Positions 19,897-26,517 of a stretch of DNA of 64,000 nt are shown here, in pieces. This DNA is from Canicola haemoglobinophilus (GTDB lineage: Bacteria > Pseudomonadota > Gammaproteobacteria > Enterobacterales > Pasteurellaceae): assembly GCF_002015075.1 (NCBI RefSeq), contig NZ_MUXZ01000017.1:1-64000 (forward strand), given 5' to 3'. A model generated the notes under the pieces. It was given only the letters and a program-made list of their open reading frames with translations, had not been told where the DNA came from and made no database searches. Position 1 is the first letter of the stretch, and every line of letters begins with the position of its first letter. Made by a program: the position numbers and the translations under genes.

Positions 19897-20964
19897 ATGA
19901 ATAAAATAAATGTTGTTTTAGTTGGCTGTGGTTTCTTCGGGCAACAATTAGCATCAGGCTTTACTAAAGCAGGCGCCAATCTACTTGGCGTTACTGATGT
20001 TTCAATGAGCTTTGCACAAAATCTAGCGGAAAAATTCAATACTCAGGCTTATACTGATATTGATACTTTACTGAATGAAACTAAGCCTGATTTAGTGCTG
20101 ATTGCCACACCTAATTATGCTCATAAAATCCCTGCACTTATAGCCTTAAAACATCAATGCGATGTTTTTATTGAAACACCTCTAAGTATTCACCAAACTG
20201 ATGCTGAAGAAATCTTGAGTGTCGCTAAACAGAACGAGAAAAAAGTTTTTGTTGGTCATCTACTTCGTACCTTACCAGGTTTAATTAAAGCAAAACAAAT
20301 TCTACAAGAAGGCACATTAGGAAAAATAACTGTCGCTAGAGCAACCCGCCAACGTTGGATTGATTCTTTTCAAGATAAGAACTGGTGGAAAAATGACGTC
20401 AATTTAACAGGCGGCAAACTTTTTAATGAAATTCACGAACTAGATTTACTCTGCTGGTTACTGGGTGATGTGAAATCTGTCTATGCACAATCAACTAACC
20501 GCTCCCACAATGATACACCAGACAACCACGATATTATCCAGCTTCTATTGCAATTCGAGAGTGGTGTTTTCGCTTCATTAGAAATGGGAACAGCTTATCG
20601 CTTACATGAATGGGGCATCACTATACATGGAGAGCTTGGTGCGTTAGTAGTAAATTTCTTCACATCAACAATGACGCTTACTCTCGCTGATGGCACGAGA
20701 GAACAATTTCATCTTTATAACGAATTTGAAGCTGACCTTTCTCTAAGAGAAAGTGGGAAAGGTACACAAAAATATAATTTGCCAAACACCCTTTCTCCAC
20801 TTTGGTTAAGTAGAGCTGTCGAAATTGAGGCTGAAATCGTAATCCAAAGTTTGCTCAATAAAAATGAAAATTGCCTACTGAGTAGCAACGTGCTTGATGC
20901 AGTAATCGTAGCAAGCGCAGCTAAAAAATCGATGCTAGAAAAACAACTTATTCAATTAATATAA
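19897..20964 (+). CDS. Gfo/Idh/MocA-like oxidoreductase lacking the catalytic lysine motif
   Basis: A 355-residue protein with a Rossmann motif (VVLVGCGFFGQQLASGF) and the family's C-terminal domain, including NEIHELDLLCWLLGD. It is related to the oxidoreductase at 13579-14682, sharing IHELD and a PLWLSR / PMWLSS motif near the end. At the usual EKP catalytic motif it reads IETP, so the lysine is replaced by threonine. It may use different chemistry, bind without catalysis, or act on a related substrate. ATG 19897 is chosen because AGAGG is better spaced there than from the ATG at 19891. It is cotranscribed with the GntR gene. Confidence 0.82.
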   Translation: MNKINVVLVGCGFFGQQLASGFTKAGANLLGVTDVSMSFAQNLAEKFNTQAYTDIDTLLNETKPDLVLIATPNYAHKIPALIALKHQCDVFIETPLSIHQTDAEEILSVAKQNEKKVFVGHLLRTLPGLIKAKQILQEGTLGKITVARATRQRWIDSFQDKNWWKNDVNLTGGKLFNEIHELDLLCWLLGDVKSVYAQSTNRSHNDTPDNHDIIQLLLQFESGVFASLEMGTAYRLHEWGITIHGELGALVVNFFTSTMTLTLADGTREQFHLYNEFEADLSLRESGKGTQKYNLPNTLSPLWLSRAVEIEAEIVIQSLLNKNENCLLSSNVLDAVIVASAAKKSMLEKQLIQLI

Positions 20965-20985
20965 AAAGCGGTGATTAACCGCTTT
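20965..20985 (+). terminator. Terminator after the GntR-oxidoreductase unit
   Basis: AAAGCGGT (20965-20972) and ACCGCTTT (20978-20985) form an 8-bp hairpin that overlaps the oxidoreductase stop region and separates it from the convergent nuclease gene. Confidence 0.55.
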
Positions 20986-21017
20986 ACCTATAAACGTCTT
21001 TTAAAAATATTTAGAGC

Positions 21018-21770
21018 TTATTTAAAAGTATATTTGACTGGGTTACTTGCTCCTTTTTTACGATAAATTTCAGGAAGTCGTTTTCGATTATATAAAGCAC
21101 GAATATATTCTTTATCGGTTGGCTTTCCCTTAAACCCAAATCTTCCTTCACGTTTTTGCTGCAATTCAGGAAAATTTTCTGGAGTTGCCTCTAACCATTC
21201 ATCAGCCTCTAAAATATCAACAATTAAACCTTTCTCAACAGCCAAGATAAAATCAGCTTTCTCTGCTCTTTTTTTATCCAATTTCCATGCTAAATGAACT
21301 GCATCATATGCACTTTTCTGCTCCGAAAAAGATCTATTTATATTAATAATTAATAGCTTATGTTTAGGATCAAATTCCGCAACCTTTGCATCATAAAGTT
21401 GATTTATTTGAAAAACATTCATTGCCCCATGCTCATTGTTTTTACCACTCTGTAAATTCGTCAAGCCAGGATAAGCATCAATTAAAGCTGCTTCTACTTC
21501 TCGGGCAACTTCATCAGTCATTCCATGTCGATGAATAATATGAATGACCTCTAGCCCTGCTCTCTGAATGTCCTGAATACGAGAATATTTTGCTGTTGCT
21601 TCATCTTCATTGCTATCTAATTGCAAAGCACGTTTTAAGTGCTCAAAAATACGATTATTTTGTCCTTTTCCCACATAAAACGTTTCTGCGTTCCGTGGAT
21701 CTATTAAACGATAAACATAATGTTTTAACTCTTTACATGTTTCAGGAGAAAAACCTTGGATTGTATTCAT
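21018..21770 (-). CDS. LEM-3-like GIY-YIG domain protein
   Basis: A 250-residue protein whose N-terminus carries a GIY-YIG-type nuclease core: HYVYRLIDPRNAETFYVGKGQNNRIFEH (residues about 17-44, with Y-V-Y and Y-V-G in place of GIY/YIG) and a conserved E (VEAALIDAYPG) as metal ligand. This variant is found in LEM-3/ankyrin-type nucleases. The C-terminal 120 residues form a second domain of unknown role ending GASNPVKYTF. It is a single gene without a partner, convergent with the preceding unit. Function in bacteria is not established; DNA processing or defence is inference. Confidence 0.75.
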   Translation of the reverse strand: MNTIQGFSPETCKELKHYVYRLIDPRNAETFYVGKGQNNRIFEHLKRALQLDSNEDEATAKYSRIQDIQRAGLEVIHIIHRHGMTDEVAREVEAALIDAYPGLTNLQSGKNNEHGAMNVFQINQLYDAKVAEFDPKHKLLIININRSFSEQKSAYDAVHLAWKLDKKRAEKADFILAVEKGLIVDILEADEWLEATPENFPELQQKREGRFGFKGKPTDKEYIRALYNRKRLPEIYRKKGASNPVKYTFK

Positions 21771-21854
21771 GATGCCCTCACTTTTCTTAACTCATTTTAT
21801 CTAACTCATAAGAGTTTTCCTTTACGAAGCTATTTTTAGTAGCTATAACATAGA

Positions 21855-22700
21855 TTATAACAACCTAAAATTCCCGTCTCCTACCTCAATCACTTGTCCA
21901 CCAACATAAATTACTTCTTGTTCGTCCACTTTTAGAGATAATCTATTGGCTCTTCCCATTTGGTCGCCTTGATGAATTTGGCGAGTGAGTGGAAATTTGC
22001 TTTGGGAAAGAAAGTATGCGCCTAAATTGGCAGCGGCAGAACCTGTGCCGCTATCTTCTAAAATTGTGCCATCTTTGCCATAGAAAAAACGACTGAAAAT
22101 TTGACCGCACTTTTCATCTTCATACCAAATATAAATCGCAGTTCTACCATTATCTTGCTGGCAAATTTGCTGAAGTTTATGGAAATCTACGTTAACTTGC
22201 TCAATGGTTTGTGGCTCCAGTAATTGCAATAAAAGCTGAGGGGAGCCACTGTTAAGCCAATAAGCTGTTGGTGCTATTGTATTTACCGTTAACCCTAAAC
22301 AATCGGCAAGTTGTTGCTGTGTGGCAAGGCTGGCTCTGATTTCATAGCCTTCGATTGCCATTTCTATATTATTGTCCTCAGTCTGTAATCTCACTGCTTT
22401 TGCAGGTGTGTTTAGCACAAATTGGTTTGGTAGTTGATGTAATTGTTGCAATACAAATGCACAACCTAAAGTTGGGTGCCCAGCAAGTGCTAACTCATGC
22501 TCAGGGGTAAAAATGCGTAAATTTGCCACCGCACTTTGTGAACGAAAAGCAAAGACGGTTTCACTTAAATTGAACTGTTTAGCAATTTGCTGCATTTCTT
22601 CATCCTTCAATCCATCAGCTTGAGGAAATACTGCCAACGGATTACCACCAAAATGCGTTTGTGCAAAAACATTTACCAGTTTAAAAGAATATGTTCGCAT
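21855..22700 (-). CDS. PhzF-family isomerase/epimerase
   Basis: A 281-residue member of the PhzF / diaminopimelate-epimerase fold. It begins FKLVNVFAQTHFGGNPLAVF, in which GGNPLAV is the family motif, has NLSETVF with the catalytic Glu, and EDSGTGSAAANLGAYFL near the end. The ATG at 22700 is preceded by AGGGAG, better than an upstream in-frame ATG. Most family members in non-phenazine bacteria have no known substrate, so only an isomerase-like role is suggested. Confidence 0.88.
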   Translation of the reverse strand: MRTYSFKLVNVFAQTHFGGNPLAVFPQADGLKDEEMQQIAKQFNLSETVFAFRSQSAVANLRIFTPEHELALAGHPTLGCAFVLQQLHQLPNQFVLNTPAKAVRLQTEDNNIEMAIEGYEIRASLATQQQLADCLGLTVNTIAPTAYWLNSGSPQLLLQLLEPQTIEQVNVDFHKLQQICQQDNGRTAIYIWYEDEKCGQIFSRFFYGKDGTILEDSGTGSAAANLGAYFLSQSKFPLTRQIHQGDQMGRANRLSLKVDEQEVIYVGGQVIEVGDGNFRLL

Positions 22701-22835
22701 GTTGTTCTCCCTATAAATGCCCAATATGAAAATATTAACTAGCCAGATTTTAGGGAGCTATTGATGCTTGTTCAAGCTAATTGGGGGATTTTTATAGTTC
22801 GTTATATTTCTAGATTAAGTAAATCATTAATTTAG

Positions 22836-22931
22836 ATAAGTTGTTTATTAATTGTATGATTTACTTTGAGTTAAGGAATAAGTTGTTTATTAATTGTATG
22901 ATTTACTTTGAGTTAAGGAATAAGTTGTTTA
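22836..22931 (+). repeat. 42-bp tandem repeat (2.3 copies) upstream of mlaA
   Basis: Two perfect 42-base units start at 22836 and 22878, each beginning ATAAGTTGTTTATTAATTG, and a third partial copy of 12 bases begins at 22920. The repeats end 37 bases before the mlaA start codon, in its presumed promoter/leader region. Confidence 0.92.
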
Positions 22932-22968
22932 CAATGCACTAGGATTTTTTATTCATCAGGATCAAAAA

Positions 22969-23721
22969 ATGAAAAGAGCCAAAAAAAGTAAATTAATTAT
23001 CACCGCACTTAGTGCAATGTTATTACTTTCCGCTTGTGCCACTATTGATGAACAAACGGGAGAGCGTAAAGATCCCTTAGAGGGATTTAACCGTGCAATG
23101 TGGGATTTTAACTATAAAGTTGCTGATCCTTATGTGCTAAAACCGATGGCAAAAGGTTGGAAAGAATATGTACCACAGCCTGTTAAAAAAGGCTTAACTA
23201 ATGTGGCAAATAATCTTGATGAACCAGCAAGTATGGTTAACCGCTTGTTGCAAGGCGAATTTAAAAAAGCTATGGTGCATTTTAACCGCTTTTGGATTAA
23301 CTCTATCTTTGGTTTAGGTGGATTAATTGACTGGGCAAGTTATAGCGAACCACTGAAAATCGAAAATCAACATCGTTTCGGCGATACTTTAGGGACTTAT
23401 GGCGTAGAAACTGGCTCTTATGTTATGTTGCCACTTTATGGGCCTGCAACACCTCGTCAAGATATTGGAAATCTAGTGGATACCACCTATCCGATGTTGT
23501 CCTTACTAGGTCCTTGGGCATTACTCAAATCTGGCATACAAAGTTTAGATTCTCGCGCTAACTTGCTCGGAAAAGAAACTTTATTAGAACAATCCAAAGA
23601 TCCTTATGTGACTTTCCGCGAAGGTTATTTACAACATTTAGACTATCACACCCATGATGGCAAAATAAAAAGAACCACGGAAGAAGAATTTTCTAAAGAA
23701 GACTTAAAAGACATCGACTAA
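22969..23721 (+). CDS. mlaA: Outer-membrane lipoprotein MlaA (VacJ)
   Basis: MlaA is the outer-membrane component that extracts misplaced phospholipids from the outer leaflet for retrograde Mla transport. It is linked to serum resistance in H. influenzae. The 250-residue product has a lipoprotein signal with lipobox LSAC near residue 23 and the family motif DPLEGFNRAMWDFNYKV. Further conserved blocks include PVKKGLTNVANNLDEPASMVN and LGTYGVETGSYVMLPLYGP. It is preceded by a tandem repeat that could tune expression and followed after 21 bases by yfbU. Confidence 0.95.
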   Translation: MKRAKKSKLIITALSAMLLLSACATIDEQTGERKDPLEGFNRAMWDFNYKVADPYVLKPMAKGWKEYVPQPVKKGLTNVANNLDEPASMVNRLLQGEFKKAMVHFNRFWINSIFGLGGLIDWASYSEPLKIENQHRFGDTLGTYGVETGSYVMLPLYGPATPRQDIGNLVDTTYPMLSLLGPWALLKSGIQSLDSRANLLGKETLLEQSKDPYVTFREGYLQHLDYHTHDGKIKRTTEEEFSKEDLKDID

Positions 23722-23742
23722 ATACTTAAGAAGGAATTTATT

Positions 23743-24237
23743 ATGGAAATGACCTCAACTCAGCGCTTAATCTTAGCCAATCAATACAGATTAATGGGCT
23801 TATTAGATCCAACTAATGCACAAAAATATCAACGTTTAGAAGCTATTGTTAAAGGTGGCTTTGGTTTGGAATTGAAAGAGTTAGACAAAGAATTTTCTGA
23901 TCTTTCAGAAACAGAATGCCGTACGGTATTAGATACGTTAGAAATGTATAACGCATTACAAATTTCTTACAACAACCTACAAGATAAATCTGGATTAACG
24001 CCACATCGCTTACAATTTGCTGGCTATTGTGCTGTTCGCGAGAAAAAATATCTTAACTATCTACGTTTTATTACTTCTGTTGAAGGCAAATATCAAGAGT
24101 TTATGCGTTGTGAACATGGTTGTGATTCACAAACACCAATGTGGGATAAATATCTGAAAATGCTTGATGCATGGCGTGCTTGTCCACATGAATATCATTT
24201 AAGCATGGCAGAAATTCAGAAAATCTTAAACGCTTAA
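23743..24237 (+). CDS. yfbU: YfbU family protein
   Basis: A 164-residue cytoplasmic protein matching the YfbU family (MTSTQRLILANQYRLMGLLDP at the start, FAGYCAVREKKYLNYLRFI in the middle). E. coli YfbU has been reported to promote cell death when overproduced, but its molecular role is not known. It is probably co-transcribed with mlaA and ends at an uptake-signal hairpin shared with the convergent yggU. Confidence 0.88.
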   Translation: MEMTSTQRLILANQYRLMGLLDPTNAQKYQRLEAIVKGGFGLELKELDKEFSDLSETECRTVLDTLEMYNALQISYNNLQDKSGLTPHRLQFAGYCAVREKKYLNYLRFITSVEGKYQEFMRCEHGCDSQTPMWDKYLKMLDAWRACPHEYHLSMAEIQKILNA

Positions 24238-24254
24238 TAAAGCTTGATAAAAAA

Positions 24255-24283
24255 TACCACACTTAGCAAAAAGTGCGGTATTT
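24255..24283. terminator. Bidirectional uptake-signal terminator between yfbU and yggU
   Basis: TACCACACTT and AAGTGCGGTA (one mismatch in the stem) are followed by a T7 run on the plus strand. The hairpin lies between convergent genes. Confidence 0.65.
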
Positions 24284-24285
24284 TT

Positions 24286-24585
24286 TTATGCAGTTTCCAA
24301 CAATAAATTTGCCACAACTGGCGGAATAATCTTTGGTTGAGGAATTAAAATCTGTTTGTGGCGGTTAAGTTCGCCTTTCTCTAGCACAATTTCACTTTTC
24401 GCCACTTTAAAAGCCTTACTTAAAAATTTCAGTAAATGTGCATTGGCTTGTCCATCAATTGGTGGGGCTGTAATACTGATTTTAAGCTCGTCATCATGCA
24501 ATCCAATAATCTGATCTTTGCTCGCTTTCGGTTGCAAAAAAATTCTCAAGCGTAAATCATCTCCGATTTTTTCTACGGCAAACAT
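24286..24585 (-). CDS. yggU: YggU / DUF167 family protein
   Basis: A 99-residue protein of the YggU family (FLQPKASKDQIIGLHDDELKI near residue 18, the motif PPIDGQANAHLLKFL near 41). The structure of the family is known but its function is not. It is the last gene of a corA-yggT-yggU unit, as yggT and yggU neighbour each other in many gamma-proteobacteria. Confidence 0.88.
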   Translation of the reverse strand: MFAVEKIGDDLRLRIFLQPKASKDQIIGLHDDELKISITAPPIDGQANAHLLKFLSKAFKVAKSEIVLEKGELNRHKQILIPQPKIIPPVVANLLLETA

Positions 24586-24626
24586 AAAAAATCCACCAAT
24601 TTTGACCGCACTTTTGCCCTAGTAAC

Positions 24627-25184
24627 TTATGCTAAAGCCCAATAGCTGCCTAATAAATCATAGAGTACACGATTACCATAGAACAAAATAAAGGCGAGTA
24701 GCATTGGGGAAAAATCGATCATGCCCGTTCTTGGTAATAAACGACGTACTGGTTGCAACAAAGGCTCACCAAGTTGATGCAATAAGTAGCCTAAAGCACC
24801 ACGATTAAACCAACTTAAAATTGCGCCTAAAAATAAAATATATAAGAACAATTCGCCGAAAGTACGCAAGGTATGTAACAGGGCGATAATGACACTTTGC
24901 TCAATAGGGAAACGCGTACCCACTACGGCAAAAATGGCATGATATTTCAATACGCCTAATACAAAGACACAAAAGAGCGGTGCAAAATTTATGTTTTTTA
25001 TGGTTGGAAAAACTTTTTGCAAAGGCGAAATAATCGGATTGGTAAATTTCACCAAAGATTGTGAAAAAGGATTGTAAAAATCAATGCGGCAATATTGAAA
25101 CCACATACGCAACATAAAAATAAAACTTAATATGTCAAAAACTGTATTCAAGAGAAATTGAATTGAGTTCAATTGATAAACCAT
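24627..25184 (-). CDS. yggT: YggT family membrane protein
   Basis: A 185-residue inner-membrane protein with two copies of the YggT domain, each with two hydrophobic helices and the motif FYNPFSQ...PI..PL / PLLQPVRRLLPRTGMIDFSPM. The family is linked to osmotic tolerance and K+ handling in E. coli, without a firm mechanism. The start at 25184 is favoured because AAAGGA lies eight bases upstream and its ATG overlaps the corA stop codon (TAATG). An ATG three codons earlier, inside corA, is possible. Confidence 0.88.
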   Translation of the reverse strand: MVYQLNSIQFLLNTVFDILSFIFMLRMWFQYCRIDFYNPFSQSLVKFTNPIISPLQKVFPTIKNINFAPLFCVFVLGVLKYHAIFAVVGTRFPIEQSVIIALLHTLRTFGELFLYILFLGAILSWFNRGALGYLLHQLGEPLLQPVRRLLPRTGMIDFSPMLLAFILFYGNRVLYDLLGSYWALA

Positions 25185-26134
25185 TATAGCCATCCTTTAC
25201 GTTTAAAATACCAATAAGGTGCAAATGCAGCCAATGCCATTAAACCCAATGCCATTGGGTAGCCAAATTTAAAGCCCAATTCTGGCATATTACTGAAGTT
25301 CATACCATAATTTGATGCCACTAATGTTGGTGGTAGGAAAATCACCGACACAACGGAGAAGATTTTAATAATGCGGTTCTGCTCAATATTAATAAAGCCC
25401 ATTGCCGCTTGCATTAAAAAGTTTACTTTTTGGAATAAAGACTCATTGTGTGGTTGCAAAGATTCAATATCTCGTAAAATTTCACGAGCTTGTTCTAACT
25501 GATTAGCTGGCAAACGTGTTTTACGCACCAAAAAGCTCAAAGCGCGCTGCGTATCCATTAAGCATAAACGCACTTTAGAACTGGTATCTTCTTGTTCTGT
25601 AATAGTCGCAAGAGCTTCATCAAATGCCTCGCCTTGCTTACCTTCCAAAATAATGCGGCTCAATTTTTCCAAATCGGCATACACATTTTCAATAACGTCC
25701 GCTAGCTGCTCAATTTTGGTTTCAAATAAATCCAATAAAACCTCATAAGCATTACATTCAACCAAACGCTGATTACGCGAACGCATACGATATAAACGAA
25801 AAGCGGGCAACTCACGATCTCTTAAAGTAAATAAACGACCATCACGAATGGTAAAAGCAACGCTAGCTAAATCGGCATAATCATTTTCGTCTTCACAATA
25901 AAAGAAAGAGTGCAAATGCAAGCCATCTTCATCTTCGAAAAAACGAGCAGATGCCTCGATGTCTTCTAACTCGAGAAAAGTCGCTAAATTTTGCCCTAGC
26001 CCTTCTTGTAATAAATCACGTTCTTCCTTACTCGGTTCAAGTAAATCTAACCAGATAGCATTATTCAGTTCTGTATCAGTATTGTCATCAATACGGACTA
26101 AACGAGCATCTTCGAGTGAAAAAGCATTAATCAT
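25184..26134 (-). CDS. corA: Magnesium/cobalt transporter CorA
   Basis: CorA is a pentameric inner-membrane Mg2+ channel. The 316-residue product has the large cytoplasmic funnel domain, two transmembrane helices near its C-terminus, and the selectivity motif YGMNF at the pore mouth, with a basic tail KRKGWL. AGGAG precedes the ATG. A sigma-70 promoter at 26381-26409 would give a leader of about 240 bases with a terminator-like hairpin inside it, so Mg-dependent or other attenuation is possible. Confidence 0.96.
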   Translation of the reverse strand: MINAFSLEDARLVRIDDNTDTELNNAIWLDLLEPSKEERDLLQEGLGQNLATFLELEDIEASARFFEDEDGLHLHSFFYCEDENDYADLASVAFTIRDGRLFTLRDRELPAFRLYRMRSRNQRLVECNAYEVLLDLFETKIEQLADVIENVYADLEKLSRIILEGKQGEAFDEALATITEQEDTSSKVRLCLMDTQRALSFLVRKTRLPANQLEQAREILRDIESLQPHNESLFQKVNFLMQAAMGFINIEQNRIIKIFSVVSVIFLPPTLVASNYGMNFSNMPELGFKFGYPMALGLMALAAFAPYWYFKRKGWL

Positions 26135-26235
26135 TTTGTCATACTCCTAAAGGATTATGAACAACGCAATGAACAAGGAAAATCAAATAAGGTGCATAAA
26201 AGTGCGGAGAAAATTTTATCTATTTGATTAAAAAG

Positions 26236-26261
26236 ATACCTGAAAAAATAGGTAATGGAAC
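26236..26261 (-). terminator. Hairpin with T-run inside the corA leader
   Basis: On the minus strand AGGTAA-GTTCCA-TTACCT followed by A and T6. The six-base stem and T-run resemble a weak intrinsic terminator located about 110 bases before the corA start codon. Confidence 0.45.
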
Positions 26262-26380
26262 TTACCTGCGTAATCCCGCCGATAAGTGCTAGAAAGACAA
26301 GACGAGATTTAGAAAAAAGATAATAGGTATCGACTATGACTGTCCAAAGTGTATGTCCTCTTATTACTAAATCGTGCGGA

Positions 26381-26409
26381 ATATTACGCTTGAAACGCCT
26401 ATTCGTCAA
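26381..26409 (-). promoter_or_regulatory. Sigma-70 promoter of corA-yggT-yggU
   Basis: Minus strand -35 TTGACG (26404-26409), 17-base spacer, -10 TAATAT (26381-26386). The predicted start near 26374 leaves a long leader before corA. Confidence 0.7.
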
Positions 26410-26517
26410 GGATTTTGCGGTAAAAGTTATGAACTGGGGGAACTGGATTTTGCTAATAATGAGAATAAATGAAAGAAAAAATCAGTATAGAGAAAATTCC
26501 CTATACTGAACTATTTT

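Larger units (their letters stand above)
26135..26517. other. 383-base corA/mutS intergenic region
   Basis: No convincing gene. It holds the corA promoter (26381-26409), a leader of about 240 bases and, inside the leader, a hairpin with T-run at 26236-26261. An 84-codon minus-strand open frame here starts inside the promoter and has no ribosome-binding site or family match. Confidence 0.6.

Noticed and set aside
26155..26409. 84-codon minus-strand open frame between mutS and corA
   Set aside because: It starts inside the predicted corA promoter, has no ribosome-binding site and matches no family; it is better explained as untranslated leader.
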